From an uncultured Clostridium sp. (GTDB lineage: Bacteria > Bacillota > Clostridia > TANB77 > CAG-508): 42,423 nt of DNA. The notes under the pieces are model-generated. The model ran no database searches. It worked only from the letters and a program-made list of their open reading frames with translations, and was not told the DNA's origin. Location: the NCBI GenBank assembly GCA_948471055.1, contig CAOKQZ010000016.1, positions 1 to 42,423 on the forward strand, given 5' to 3'. This document shows, in pieces, positions 8,794-16,859 of this stretch. Position 1 is the first letter of the stretch; the number at the start of each line of letters is the position of its first letter. A program made the position numbers and the translations under genes.

Positions 8794-9384
8794 TCACATT
8801 TTTCTTATACCATCTATACCAAACATAAGCACTGCAATTTCTTCAATTGCGGAATTTGCATCTCTCCTAATTTGTCTCTCACTTATATGATACTTTTCGG
8901 ACATCATATTTATTTTAGGTTTATATTCTCCAACAACATATAAGTCATTTAAAATATGAGCTTTTCGCTTTTTTTCTTCGTTTTTACTTTGGTCCGCTTC
9001 ATATAAATAAAATTTTATAATTCTTTTTATATGTGTTAATATAATTTCTGTTCTTTTTTTAGATGCTAATATAGATTGAACTACGGTCACCTCATCATAA
9101 GATTGACAGAATAATTTATCTAACACTTCTTCTACTGTTGCAGTTTCTAAATCCTTTTCAGTAAAAGTTGCTTGTTTACAAGCCTTTACAAAATTCCTAT
9201 AATTTTTAAATAATAATCTTGTATTTTTTATCTTGATATCATATGTTATTTTTTCTTTTAATTTTTTTTCATTTCTCGCCTGTTCCAACCCTTGTTTAAT
9301 TCCTTTTGCTACTCCTGCAGCAACAAGTTGTTCAATAATATCTAACATTTTACTATCTTTTTCAGATATTTCCATCCTTTCCAT
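8794..9384 (-). CDS. ArpU-like phage late transcription regulator
   Basis: 196 residues. The C-terminal ~60 residues contain a sigma-region-4-like helix-turn-helix (MMSEKYHISERQIRRDANSAIEEIAVLMF), as in ArpU/RinA-type late regulators of Bacillota phages. The N-terminal half is helical and charged. It is the last gene of the early operon and lies directly before the late promoter, the classic position. The start has GAGGG six bases upstream. Confidence 0.75.
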   Translation of the reverse strand: MERMEISEKDSKMLDIIEQLVAAGVAKGIKQGLEQARNEKKLKEKITYDIKIKNTRLLFKNYRNFVKACKQATFTEKDLETATVEEVLDKLFCQSYDEVTVVQSILASKKRTEIILTHIKRIIKFYLYEADQSKNEEKKRKAHILNDLYVVGEYKPKINMMSEKYHISERQIRRDANSAIEEIAVLMFGIDGIRKM

Positions 9385-9473
9385 ACAAAACCCTCTTTCC
9401 GGATTGCATGCTTTATACTTTAGTTTATTACAATTTTATGACCATTACTTTATAATACAATATCCTTTTTTAA

Positions 9474-10025
9474 TTATTTTTTATTTAATATGTAATACAA
9501 TTCTTTTATTACTTTAGCATCATATAATGAATTATGCTTATCTCCTTCGATTTCGATTTTATTTTCCTCTAGTATTTCTTCTCTTGACTTGTTAAATGCT
9601 TCTTTTTGCGATATTTTATAGTATCTTGCTATATCCTGGTTTATATCGTAGCAGCTTGGAGAACATTGTCCAGGGAATTGAAATGCAGTTCCAAATAGAT
9701 CAATAAGCAACACCATATCATAATGGCATACATCTGATATAAACTCTACTTGGTCAAATTGTGCTAGCCAATTCTCTAGTGTCTTTCCTATATCTACTTT
9801 TGTTCCTAAATGATAATTTTCTACATATGATGATTCTCTTTTTTTCCAATTTCTCTGTAATGTATGTTCTAATACATTTGCTTTTATCCAATCATCGCAT
9901 TGTTTAGAATCGTAGTCTGTAAATTCAGCATAGAATTGTTTTCCATCTTCTGTTACCATACCAATACTGACTATTGTTGTATCTTTGTGAAGCCCTGTAA
10001 ACTCTGTATCAAAAAATATCTTCAT
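9474..10025 (-). CDS. DEDDh-type 3'-5' exoribonuclease-like protein
   Basis: 183 residues. It shows exonuclease motifs in order: FFDTEFTG at residues 4-11, a middle aspartate in ISDVCHYDMVLL, and the HNSLYDAKV H-x4-D motif near the end. This pattern matches the short DEDDh exonucleases (RNase T/oligoribonuclease/Rv2179c-like) that trim RNA or DNA 3' ends with two metal ions. The start abuts the stop of the DUF4406 gene. Confidence 0.85.
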   Translation of the reverse strand: MKIFFDTEFTGLHKDTTIVSIGMVTEDGKQFYAEFTDYDSKQCDDWIKANVLEHTLQRNWKKRESSYVENYHLGTKVDIGKTLENWLAQFDQVEFISDVCHYDMVLLIDLFGTAFQFPGQCSPSCYDINQDIARYYKISQKEAFNKSREEILEENKIEIEGDKHNSLYDAKVIKELYYILNKK

Positions 10026-10370
10026 TTATTTTACCTCCATATTTCTTACACCTATTTCAGGCTTATTAATAAAGAAATCGCTATATAGTATTTTTATGCC
10101 ATATTCCTTTGCTACCTCATATTCTATTTTGCATCCTCTAGCTTCTCTCCAACCATCACACATATATAACGCATCTATGTCTTTCATTGCACTTATTGAT
10201 TTTCCTAGGTAGTAAACTGCTGCATTACAATTTTCTGGTGCCTCTTCTGTAAATAATGTATTAATTACCTCTATATGCATTTTTTCAAATTTATCTACTA
10301 CTCTTTTTCTTTCTTCCTTTATTTGCTCTTCAGTTCTATTATTCATTGGCTGACTTATCATTACTTTCAC
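10026..10370 (-). CDS. DUF4406 / nucleoside 2-deoxyribosyltransferase-like protein
   Basis: 114 residues. It opens with VMISQPMNNRTEEQIKEER and has DALYMCDGWREARGCKIEYEVA, the signatures of DUF4406, a Rossmann-like family related to nucleoside deoxyribosyltransferases. Substrate unknown; a role in phage nucleotide metabolism is inferred from the fold. Confidence 0.85.
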   Translation of the reverse strand: MKVMISQPMNNRTEEQIKEERKRVVDKFEKMHIEVINTLFTEEAPENCNAAVYYLGKSISAMKDIDALYMCDGWREARGCKIEYEVAKEYGIKILYSDFFINKPEIGVRNMEVK

Positions 10371-10375
10371 TTGAT

Positions 10376-10699
10376 TTATCTTCCTTTCCTAATCATTTCT
10401 AAATTATGATTTATATTTCTAAAAGTTTTATCAAAATTTGATATTCCTGGATAAGTATATGTTGCCATTGCTACAATTGTATTTTTAAACAACTCATTTT
10501 CTGCTTTTAGTCCAGATAATTCACTGTTGTAATATGATCTTTTGAAGTTCTCATTTTCTTGTTTTAATTTATCAAATTCTTTTGCTGTATCTGCTTTCAA
10601 ACAATTATATTTCTCTTTCAAGTCTATAATTTGTTCGTCCTTGCTTTTTAATTTCTCTATAAGTTCCTCTTGATTCATTGAATAATAATCTTTTTCCAT
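10376..10699 (-). CDS. Coiled-coil phage protein, unknown function
   Basis: 107 residues, with a strong coiled coil over residues 8-65 (repeated EELIEKLKSKDEQI-like heptads) and a short C-terminal GISNFDKTFRNINHNL segment. The RBS AAGGAAGGA is 9 bases before the ATG. Its first 95 bases overlap the end of the upstream gene in another frame. Confidence 0.7.
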   Translation of the reverse strand: MEKDYYSMNQEELIEKLKSKDEQIIDLKEKYNCLKADTAKEFDKLKQENENFKRSYYNSELSGLKAENELFKNTIVAMATYTYPGISNFDKTFRNINHNLEMIRKGR

Positions 10700-10955
10700 T
10701 GTTAATTTCCTTCCTTTTTAATATTTCTAACAGCTGTAACCAGCATTGCCTATCGCACTCATCTCCATAACTAATCGGATGTTCTAAATCTCTTATTATT
10801 ACTTGCTTGTCCTTATTAGTTAGTAGATGCAAGTTATTTTTTATAAACTCACAGGTCCATTGGACTATGTATGTTCTTCTTCCTAGTGCATACCTTTCTG
10901 CACCTACTAACATTGCACTTATATCTTCTATTTTTCCATTTAATTTTACCTGCAT
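10605..10955 (-). CDS. Phage protein of unknown function, long out-of-frame overlap
   Basis: 116 residues. The core (AMLVGAERYALGRRTYIVQW, then DLEHPISYGDECDRQCWLQLL) looks like a small protein common in Bacillota phages, whose relatives end shortly after the WLQLLE segment. Here the frame runs a further ~35 residues, basic and low in hydrophobics, over the start of the next gene. Function unknown. Confidence 0.7.
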   Translation of the reverse strand: MQVKLNGKIEDISAMLVGAERYALGRRTYIVQWTCEFIKNNLHLLTNKDKQVIIRDLEHPISYGDECDRQCWLQLLEILKRKEINNGKRLLFNESRGTYREIKKQGRTNYRLEREI

Positions 10956-11000
10956 AATACCTCCTACTATTTATAGCTGTTCATTACTGTTCAAAGCTGT

Positions 11001-11273
11001 TCAATATTCCTCTTTCTTGCATACTAACTGCTCTTTTTCGATTATCATTATTACACTTTTCATATTTTCATATTTTGTTCTTGAAAAGTAGCTTGCCTTT
11101 GACTTTGTTGTAGTAATAAATCCGCATATTTCTACTAAATCATACCCATTTGCATTTTCTACTACTGCAAAATCTCCTAATTTACAAGACATCATCTTTT
11201 CCAACTTCCAGTATAATGTTTCTCCATTTCTGTTATTTAATCTACCTGCTATTAGATCTACTTTTTCATCCAT
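11001..11273 (-). CDS. Hypothetical phage protein
   Basis: 90 residues, alternating strands (DFAVVENANGYDLVEICGFI), ending in a charged tail. No recognisable family. It lies in the string of short early genes, with GGAGGT before the ATG. Confidence 0.65.
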   Translation of the reverse strand: MDEKVDLIAGRLNNRNGETLYWKLEKMMSCKLGDFAVVENANGYDLVEICGFITTTKSKASYFSRTKYENMKSVIMIIEKEQLVCKKEEY

Positions 11274-11286
11274 TGCAATTTACCTC

Positions 11287-11568
11287 CTAATATTTTATTT
11301 TTTCTGTATATCTAAATTTGTAATATCCACCTCGTTTGCTTTCTTGCCACCACAAAAACCAAAACATAGTATTTGATATTTTATTTATAAAGTCCTCATT
11401 TTCGGACCAACCATCAGTTGTTAGTTCTAGTATGTGGTCATCTTCAGAGTCACTCATTGTAATTCCGCCATATGTACGATTCCAATATTTAATTATTATA
11501 TTTACTCCTTCAGTCCAGTTGTTTGTATTTAGTATTTCTATTTCTTCTTTAGATATATCATTTTGCAT
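11287..11568 (-). CDS. Hypothetical phage protein, Trp-rich
   Basis: 93 residues with several tryptophans (NNWTEGV, TDGWSENE, MFWFLWWQE). The region FINKISNTMFWFLWWQ is hydrophobic but too short and polar to be a clear membrane helix. Unknown function. It overlaps the end of the upstream gene by 11 bases. Confidence 0.6.
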   Translation of the reverse strand: MQNDISKEEIEILNTNNWTEGVNIIIKYWNRTYGGITMSDSEDDHILELTTDGWSENEDFINKISNTMFWFLWWQESKRGGYYKFRYTEKIKY

Positions 11569-11839
11569 TTTCTTTTACCTCCTCCAAATATAATTCACGA
11601 TCAAAAAAGCTGCACCAATCTGCAATATCTGAGAATGTAATGGAGTATGTATTTCCAGTTCTTCTATACCCATCTAAAACACGCCATTTCTTTTCCCTGG
11701 TGTCCCATATTGGTTGTCCTACATACTGCTCTAATTCGTGCCATTTTATTGCTACTGGTTTCATTTTTGGCTCCGCTTCATTGTCAACTTTTTTAGGAAT
11801 TTCACTTTGTTTTGTCCCGTTAGTTTTCTTCTTTGGCAT
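11558..11839 (-). CDS. Hypothetical phage protein
   Basis: 93 residues from the ATG with the strong RBS GGGAGGTGG; an upstream in-frame ATG has none. The first 30 residues are lysine-rich and disordered; the rest (HELEQYVGQPIWDTREKKW, VLDGYRRT) matches a small globular type seen in Bacillota phages that regulate or accompany replication genes. Function unknown. Confidence 0.65.
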   Translation of the reverse strand: MPKKKTNGTKQSEIPKKVDNEAEPKMKPVAIKWHELEQYVGQPIWDTREKKWRVLDGYRRTGNTYSITFSDIADWCSFFDRELYLEEVKENAK

Positions 11840-11898
11840 TATTACCACCTCCCTCATACTTGGCCTCTTTACCATTCCAAAAATCAATTATCATTATT

Positions 11899-12129
11899 TT
11901 ATACTTTCACTTCCAGTTCGTTTAATGTATATTCCTCATCTTCATTTAACCCTTTGAAGTATAAATTCTTATCAATATAGATTGCATTACTATGATGCGG
12001 ACTAAAACACAAGTACAACCAATATCCTCGTTTTACTATGTATTTTATAACTCCGTTACCTGTACCACTTACATAATTTCCAAACTTTAAGGTTTTTTCT
12101 AAAAACTCTCTTTCTTCTTCAGTTAACAT
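11899..12129 (-). CDS. Hypothetical phage protein
   Basis: 76 residues. A helical start (LTEEEREFLEKTLKF) is followed by strands (YWLYLCFSP, AIYIDKNLYFKGL). No family recognised. Its start overlaps the stop of the ASCH gene by 11 bases. Confidence 0.6.
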   Translation of the reverse strand: MLTEEEREFLEKTLKFGNYVSGTGNGVIKYIVKRGYWLYLCFSPHHSNAIYIDKNLYFKGLNEDEEYTLNELEVKV

Positions 12130-12418
12130 TCTGCACCTCCATTATTTCTATAATTTTAATTATGTAATAGTTAATATCTGGATCCGCTCCCCATTCTTTC
12201 TTGCCTTCTCCAATTTCCACAGTACATTTACATTTAACTGATGGTGAGTCATGTCTATATCCATTTCTTAATATTATTGTCGTTACTTTTCCTGTCCCTT
12301 CTGTTAGATATCCTAATCTTTTATCATAATATGGTTTTATTTCCCTATATTCTTCTTTTTTCTCTCCTGAAGCTATCATTTCAAACCATTTCTTTTTAAT
12401 CGGTAATATTAACATCAT
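12119..12418 (-). CDS. ASCH-domain protein
   Basis: 99 residues. LPIKKKWFEMIASGEKKEEY at residues 5-24 followed by REIKPYYDKRL is the typical opening of the ASCH (PUA-like) domain, a small RNA-binding fold frequent in phages. It probably binds RNA or modified bases; no catalytic claim is made. The start overlaps the preceding stop by four bases. Confidence 0.85.
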   Translation of the reverse strand: MMLILPIKKKWFEMIASGEKKEEYREIKPYYDKRLGYLTEGTGKVTTIILRNGYRHDSPSVKCKCTVEIGEGKKEWGADPDINYYIIKIIEIMEVQNVN

Positions 12419-12615
12419 TTATTCTCCTTTATAACTTGATACGCATTCATATTCGCGATATTTATTCCTTCTGATTTTGTTTTAAGAATATAATTATATT
12501 TTTTTAATAATTTTCTATTTTGAACTTTCTTTTTAAAATCTTCTACATCTTTTTCATTATCAAATGTTGTTTCAAATGTTGTTCCTCCCATAAAATATAT
12601 AACTAACTTATACAT
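12415..12615 (-). CDS. Hypothetical phage protein
   Basis: 66 residues with a beta-beta-alpha layout (KLVIYFMGGTTFETTFDNEKDVEDFKKKV). No family recognised. Translation is coupled to the ASCH gene by a 4-base overlap. Confidence 0.6.
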   Translation of the reverse strand: MYKLVIYFMGGTTFETTFDNEKDVEDFKKKVQNRKLLKKYNYILKTKSEGINIANMNAYQVIKENK

Positions 12616-12616
12616 A

Positions 12617-13021
12617 CTATTTTTCCTCCTTTTCTGCTTCTATATTAATTGTTTCAATAATTTTTTGTACTGCTAATGGTGTATATTGTATTTCACTTTC
12701 TCTAAATGCACTAGCAACTATTTCTGCATCATTTCTTTGCATTCCACAGCCCATTAGTAACTTTTTAAATCTTTTTCTTGTAATTTTATTTAGTCCATGC
12801 ATTTTTAAAATATGTTTTACTTTTTCTTTTGGAATTTCAATTGCCATAGATATTTCTCCACTTGTCATACCTTTTATTCCATATCTCATAGCATCTATTG
12901 CATCATCTTCGTTGCTTTCTGCAACACTTATATCAATTGCTTTAAGTTCTTTTGGTTCCTCATTTTCATTTGTTTGCACGAATACCTTTCCTGGTACTAA
13001 TTCACTATTTTCTGTTGGCAT
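12617..13021 (-). CDS. Hypothetical phage protein with helix-turn-helix-like middle
   Basis: 134 residues from the ATG with RBS AAAGGAGGG; the frame is open 33 codons further upstream, but that part overlaps the next gene. The middle (GMTSGEISMAIEIPKEKVKHIL) reads like a helix-turn-helix, followed by a basic KITRKRFKKLL. It may bind DNA; function unknown. Confidence 0.65.
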   Translation of the reverse strand: MPTENSELVPGKVFVQTNENEEPKELKAIDISVAESNEDDAIDAMRYGIKGMTSGEISMAIEIPKEKVKHILKMHGLNKITRKRFKKLLMGCGMQRNDAEIVASAFRESEIQYTPLAVQKIIETINIEAEKEEK

Positions 13022-13022
13022 A

Positions 13023-13220
13023 TTATCCCTCCTTTCCAAATATTTCTTTATATGCTTTTTTGCATTTTCTTCCTTCAATTTCAAATAATACTTTTGCAAA
13101 GTCAACCTCGCCATTTTCATTAAAATACTCTTTTATTATCATAAATAGTGGAAGTTGTCCTTTACCTCTAAAACTAAATATAATACCCGTCTTTTTTCCT
13201 TTTATTTCTAATGATGGCAT
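13023..13220 (-). CDS. Hypothetical phage protein
   Basis: 65 residues, basic, with SLEIKGKKTGIIFSFRGKG at the start. Unknown. Its ATG shares a base with the stop of the tiny membrane gene upstream (TAATG), so the two are co-translated. Confidence 0.6.
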   Translation of the reverse strand: MPSLEIKGKKTGIIFSFRGKGQLPLFMIIKEYFNENGEVDFAKVLFEIEGRKCKKAYKEIFGKEG

Positions 13221-13312
13221 TATTCTTCATCCTCCTTTGCTACTTGAAGTAGACACATTAGTCCTATTCCTAAAAATGTACCTAATAACAACCCTAATAT
13301 AAACTTAATCAT
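13220..13312 (-). CDS. Very small membrane protein (DUF3789-like)
   Basis: 30 residues: a single membrane helix (KFILGLLLGTFLGIGLMCLL) and an acidic tail. It matches the DUF3789 pattern of phage micro-proteins. AGGTG precedes the ATG by 6 bases, and the stop overlaps the next ATG as TAATG. Confidence 0.75.
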   Translation of the reverse strand: MIKFILGLLLGTFLGIGLMCLLQVAKEDEE

Positions 13313-13321
13313 TAGTAACAC

Positions 13322-13591
13322 CTACTTTCCATATATGCTATACATATATACAGTTTCTCTTAACGAATCTAATTCAATATACTGGTCCCTTATTGTTATT
13401 TTCTGTTCTTCCACTTGTTGTTCTAAAGTATTAATATACTCTTGTTTTTCATTGTTTTGTTTTGCTAATTCTTTATTTATTGCAATACATCCACTTGCAA
13501 ATCCTAGTATAAAAGACAATAATACTACCAATGCACCTTTTATACTTTCATTTCTAGCATACATTTCCTTATCATAATACTTTGTTTTCAT
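13322..13591 (-). CDS. Membrane-anchored coiled-coil phage protein
   Basis: 89 residues. One membrane helix (ALVVLLSFILGFASGCIAI) at about residues 20-39 is followed by a coiled coil (NNEKQEYINTLEQQVEEQK). Topology is probably N-in with the coil outside or in the periplasm-like space. It sits next to another tiny membrane gene. Function unknown. Confidence 0.65.
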   Translation of the reverse strand: MKTKYYDKEMYARNESIKGALVVLLSFILGFASGCIAINKELAKQNNEKQEYINTLEQQVEEQKITIRDQYIELDSLRETVYMYSIYGK

Positions 13592-13599
13592 TTGTTTCC

Positions 13600-13794
13600 C
13601 TACCTTTCTATAAATTTTTTTCCATTACACCACATATAGTTTTCAGTTGGACAAAATTCATCATAAACATCTACAAAATTCTCATGCTCATCGCAATACA
13701 TATCTCCATGTTCTACATACATACAATGTTCGCATAATTCGCAAGTTATATTTTGTTTATTTTTATGTATTTTTCTTTGAACTGGTTTTGCCAT
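13600..13794 (-). CDS. Small Cys-rich phage protein
   Basis: 64 residues from the ATG with RBS GGAAGGAGGG; an earlier in-frame ATG overlaps the upstream gene. CELCEHCMYVEHGDMYCDE plus two later cysteines suggest one zinc site. Unknown function. Confidence 0.65.
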   Translation of the reverse strand: MAKPVQRKIHKNKQNITCELCEHCMYVEHGDMYCDEHENFVDVYDEFCPTENYMWCNGKKFIER

Positions 13795-13969
13795 TGTCCC
13801 TCCTTCCCATCTGCAGCATAATATATTTTTGTAAATCAATATTTTTCTTTGTTCTGCAGATATTTAGATCCTGGATTTCATTTTCTAATTCAGTTATTCT
13901 ATTTTTTAGTTGTCTATTTTCGTATAAAGCATCATAATATAATTGTTCATAATCAACATCTTTTTTCAT
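13763..13969 (-). CDS. Small coiled-coil phage protein
   Basis: 68 residues with a predicted coiled coil (ENRQLKNRITELENEIQDL) and a basic end. It overlaps the start of the Cys-rich gene by 32 bases. Unknown function. Confidence 0.55.
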   Translation of the reverse strand: MKKDVDYEQLYYDALYENRQLKNRITELENEIQDLNICRTKKNIDLQKYIMLQMGRRDNGKTSSKKNT

Positions 13970-13972
13970 TTT

Positions 13973-14761
13973 CTACCTCGTTTTTGCTTTACTTAAAACT
14001 TTTGCTATTAATGCTCCAGTTTTTGTGTGTTCTGCATTTTCACTAAATAACTTTCTTTTATTCATTATCAATTCTTCAGCATTAGATACTAAAATTAAAT
14101 TACTTAAATCAAAATTTCTATTGTTACCATCAGCAAATATTACTTTGTGTCCTTTTGGTATTTTTCCATATGCTTGTTCATAGATGTATCTATGCTTGCC
14201 CATCCAATTTTGTTGTTTATGTCCATCTTGAACCTTTATCAATATACTGCCATCTCTTTTGTCTATTCTTTCGCTTCCTATTGGTCTACGATTAGCTGGA
14301 ATATTGCCCTTTTTGAACATAGTTGCTTGGCATTTTTTATATTGTTCAGGGCTCATAGAGCCCTTTTTTCCTTTATTCCATGATACTTGACCTTTTTGAA
14401 ACTGTCCTCCAACTATTCCACTTTGTAGATTATTTTTGTTTTTTATATTAGCAATAGCGCTTTCACTTACATTCATATTAAATTCTTTATTAAATCTATT
14501 AGTTAATTCTTTTAGAGTAATGCCTTTTACATTATTTTTTACAAATTCTATATGTTCATCTTTGTATTTTCTATGTTTTTCATTTCTTCTTCCAACTTTC
14601 AATTTATGCCCACTAAGATATGATTTCATTGCTTTATATGTAATATCTGTATTGAATTTATTATTAAATTCTGTTTGTAAGTCTAATATTGTTTTTCCTT
14701 TACAATTATCAGCAATATATTTTTTCATTTCTTCAGTGTAGAATTTACTCATTCTTTCCAT
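13973..14761 (-). CDS. HNH endonuclease with tandem HTH modules
   Basis: 262 residues. Two tandem ~50-residue SANT-like helical repeats open the protein (YTEEMKKYIADNCKGKTILD; YKDEHIEFVKNNVKGITLKE), followed by a linker with NKGKKG, then an HNH_3-type nuclease core (HRYIYEQAYGKIPKGHKVIF, ADGNNRNFDLSNLILVS). The usual catalytic His of the DH pair appears as FAD, so activity is uncertain. Such genes are mostly free-standing homing endonucleases. It overlaps the preceding gene by 17 bases. Confidence 0.85.
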   Translation of the reverse strand: MERMSKFYTEEMKKYIADNCKGKTILDLQTEFNNKFNTDITYKAMKSYLSGHKLKVGRRNEKHRKYKDEHIEFVKNNVKGITLKELTNRFNKEFNMNVSESAIANIKNKNNLQSGIVGGQFQKGQVSWNKGKKGSMSPEQYKKCQATMFKKGNIPANRRPIGSERIDKRDGSILIKVQDGHKQQNWMGKHRYIYEQAYGKIPKGHKVIFADGNNRNFDLSNLILVSNAEELIMNKRKLFSENAEHTKTGALIAKVLSKAKTR

Positions 14762-14999
14762 CTCCTATTTGTAAAATATCTGGTACATTCTCTTTTTTCC
14801 CATACTCATCATAATGTTTTACTGCTTTGAGTGCTAATTCCCCATTATTTATAATTGTTTGTGCAATACTGGCCATACTCTTTGCCCTTTCTCTTTCTTC
14901 TTGTAATGCTTCTCCTGTTAAGCTTTCATCGTTTAATCTTTCTAATTCCTCAAATAAGTGATTGTTTAGATCTGATAATTTATTATGTGTTTTACTCAT
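14745..14999 (-). CDS. Small helical phage protein
   Basis: 84 residues, almost wholly helical and acidic (LNNHLFEELERLNDESLTGE, then MASIAQTIINNGELALKAV). This type is common in phage early operons, with unknown role. Confidence 0.7.
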   Translation of the reverse strand: MSKTHNKLSDLNNHLFEELERLNDESLTGEALQEERERAKSMASIAQTIINNGELALKAVKHYDEYGKKENVPDILQIGDGKNE

Positions 15000-15012
15000 A
15001 AATTTACCTCCT

Positions 15013-15234
15013 TTATTGTCTTATATATGGTCTATCTACATATAGTGCTACTGGTGGTTGTATATTTCCCATTACAGATAAATATATCTTTCCAGTTTTT
15101 AAAAATTCTTCTTTTTCCTTTTCAGTCATCTCCCAACATGAAACAATATGATTTTCTGTTTTTAATGCTGGTAAATCTCCACATCCTTGCGCCTTAAATA
15201 CGCAATTCATATCTTCAAAATTTACTGGATTCAT
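15013..15234 (-). CDS. Conserved phage protein, unknown function
   Basis: 73 residues. The pattern GCGDLPALKTEN, VSCWEMTEKEKEEFLKTGKI and QPPVALYV recurs in many phages, but no function is known to me. Confidence 0.7.
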   Translation of the reverse strand: MNPVNFEDMNCVFKAQGCGDLPALKTENHIVSCWEMTEKEKEEFLKTGKIYLSVMGNIQPPVALYVDRPYIRQ

Positions 15235-15238
15235 AATC

Positions 15239-15598
15239 CTATTCCTCCTTAATTTTTAGATTGTATTTATCTTCAAATACTTTCTTTTTTGTTATGTATT
15301 CTTTTGTTTTAAAACCTTTTACATCAATAACTTCTGATGTTCCATCATTATTGAATATTATAAAATCCGCTTTATATTTTAGTCCTGGTGCTAGTATAAA
15401 TATAGGCTGCAAACAAAAACCTTTGATGTCTCCGCTCTGCAGCCTTAGTTTTAAATCGCAATAATAATCCGCTTCTTTTTTGCTATCAAATGTTTGTCCA
15501 TCTACAGATGTTTTTACTGCACAATATTTACTTTTTTTGTTTCCTTTTTGTTGATATTCTTTGTATTGTTCAATACTCCAGTGCTCTTGATTATTCAT
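15239..15598 (-). CDS. DUF1064 endonuclease-like protein
   Basis: 119 residues from the ATG preceded by GAGGGAAAAG. The order GQTFDSKKEADYYCDLKLR, IFILAPGLKYKADFIIFN and EVIDVKGFKT gives the E, D and DxK residues of a PD-(D/E)XK nuclease fold, as in DUF1064, which is often suggested to be a Holliday junction resolvase-like enzyme. It overlaps the stop of the small Cys-rich gene upstream. Confidence 0.85.
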   Translation of the reverse strand: MNNQEHWSIEQYKEYQQKGNKKSKYCAVKTSVDGQTFDSKKEADYYCDLKLRLQSGDIKGFCLQPIFILAPGLKYKADFIIFNNDGTSEVIDVKGFKTKEYITKKKVFEDKYNLKIKEE

Positions 15599-15728
15599 CT
15601 TTTCCCTCACAAAATACACATTCTTGGCATTCTTCTATTTCTTCGTCTATATGACTACTACTTGCTGGAACATCACAGTTTAAATATAATGCTTCTTCAC
15701 ATTCCTTTTTATATCTACTACAATACAT
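15591..15728 (-). CDS. 45-residue Cys-rich phage protein
   Basis: Six cysteines in 45 residues (MYCSRYKKEC, NCDV, ECQECVFCEG), a likely zinc-binding mini-protein. The ATG directly follows the preceding stop (TAAATG), and its stop overlaps the DUF1064 start, so it is tightly coupled on both sides. Function unknown. Confidence 0.75.
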   Translation of the reverse strand: MYCSRYKKECEEALYLNCDVPASSSHIDEEIEECQECVFCEGKDE

Positions 15729-16022
15729 TTAAAATCGCCCCCAACTTTCAACTTGTTTATATGCTGTTCTCATACCACTATTTTTATTTAACATTGGTAT
15801 AATTTCATTTATTTCTGGAAATTCCTTTTTTAATGATTCAGCAACATCCATTAGAGTTTTTACCATTTGTGCCATTTCAATAGGTCCACCATTTCCTTGC
15901 ACAATTGATATTGGTGTTTCTCTAAATTCTTTTGTTATAACAACCTCACAAGTTAAACATTCGTTATTTTCTTTAATTCTATTTATTCTTTGCATTTCTT
16001 GTATTTTTCTAAAATCTTCCAT
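15729..16022 (-). CDS. Hypothetical phage protein
   Basis: 97 residues from the ATG with AAGGAGG upstream. A helical start with CLTCEVV is followed by a helical end (MAQMVKTLMDVAESLKKEF). No family recognised. Confidence 0.6.
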   Translation of the reverse strand: MEDFRKIQEMQRINRIKENNECLTCEVVITKEFRETPISIVQGNGGPIEMAQMVKTLMDVAESLKKEFPEINEIIPMLNKNSGMRTAYKQVESWGRF

Positions 16023-16027
16023 AACTA

Positions 16028-16441
16028 TTATTCCTCCTTCTTGACCTTTGCGCATTTTAGGTCTTTTAATATTCTAGGTGTATATTTTCTATTTTCTTGA
16101 TTACTTTTTAATGTTTCTATATTTTTTATAGTTGCATCGGTTTCTGCACAAATACCTTTTGTTATAAACTTACTGGTGTATGGTTTTATGGTATTTATTA
16201 AATCAATTTTATCTTTGATTATTCTTCTTTCTTGTAATACTTTTTCTAATTTCTTATATGTAGCCATTATTTCTATTGCATTTAATTTACTTAATTCAAT
16301 TTCGTGTAGAAGGTCATCTCTTTCCCCTTCTTTGTTGTATAATTCCGTATTTAATTTTTTTTCTGTTTCTTCAATGTCATAAAAGAAATATTTAATATTT
16401 TCTAGCAATTCTAATGACTGCTGCATATCTTCAATTATCAT
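16028..16441 (-). CDS. Coiled-coil phage protein
   Basis: 137 residues, mostly long charged helices (EETEKKLNTELYNKEGERDD, ATYKKLEKVLQERR), with a basic C-terminus. Unknown function. Confidence 0.65.
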   Translation of the reverse strand: MIIEDMQQSLELLENIKYFFYDIEETEKKLNTELYNKEGERDDLLHEIELSKLNAIEIMATYKKLEKVLQERRIIKDKIDLINTIKPYTSKFITKGICAETDATIKNIETLKSNQENRKYTPRILKDLKCAKVKKEE

Positions 16442-16496
16442 AATTGTTCCGCCTTTCCTTTGTATATTTTTTCTAGGTTGTGTTTGTTTCTAAAAA

Positions 16497-16670
16497 TTAT
16501 TGATATGTATTGTTTTTTGTGTTATGTTTACTATTTAATAATTTTAGTTTTACAAGCATATCTACGAGTTCCTGGATTGTTTTACATTTTCTTAATTCTA
16601 TAAATATCGCATCTGAATATGCTTTACAACCTATTACGAATCCTATTATAAAAATTAATATATAAATCAT
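16497..16670 (-). CDS. 57-residue single-pass membrane protein
   Basis: A hydrophobic N-terminus (MIYILIFIIGFVIGCKAYSD) is followed by an amphipathic charged tail. A strong RBS (GGAGGAATT) lies just before the ATG. Function unknown; possibly a phage membrane micro-protein. Confidence 0.7.
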   Translation of the reverse strand: MIYILIFIIGFVIGCKAYSDAIFIELRKCKTIQELVDMLVKLKLLNSKHNTKNNTYQ

Positions 16671-16678
16671 AATTCCTC

Positions 16679-16858
16679 CTACATACTTATGTGCATTCCT
16701 GTTCTTGTTTTAAATAATTCACAATATTCAAATAAACCTTTCTGCTGTCCATTTAATAAGCAATGTGGAAATTCACTATTCAATGTAGGAACACACCACT
16801 CACAATTTTCACAAGTTTTTAACAATCTTGAAACTAATTCATTTTCTTTTACAGCCAT
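16679..16858 (-). CDS. Small zinc-finger-like phage protein
   Basis: 59 residues from the ATG with RBS AAGGAGG. CENCEWCVPTLNSEFPHC followed by a later Cys suggests a zinc site. Unknown function. Confidence 0.65.
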   Translation of the reverse strand: MAVKENELVSRLLKTCENCEWCVPTLNSEFPHCLLNGQQKGLFEYCELFKTRTGMHISM

Positions 16859-16859
16859 A

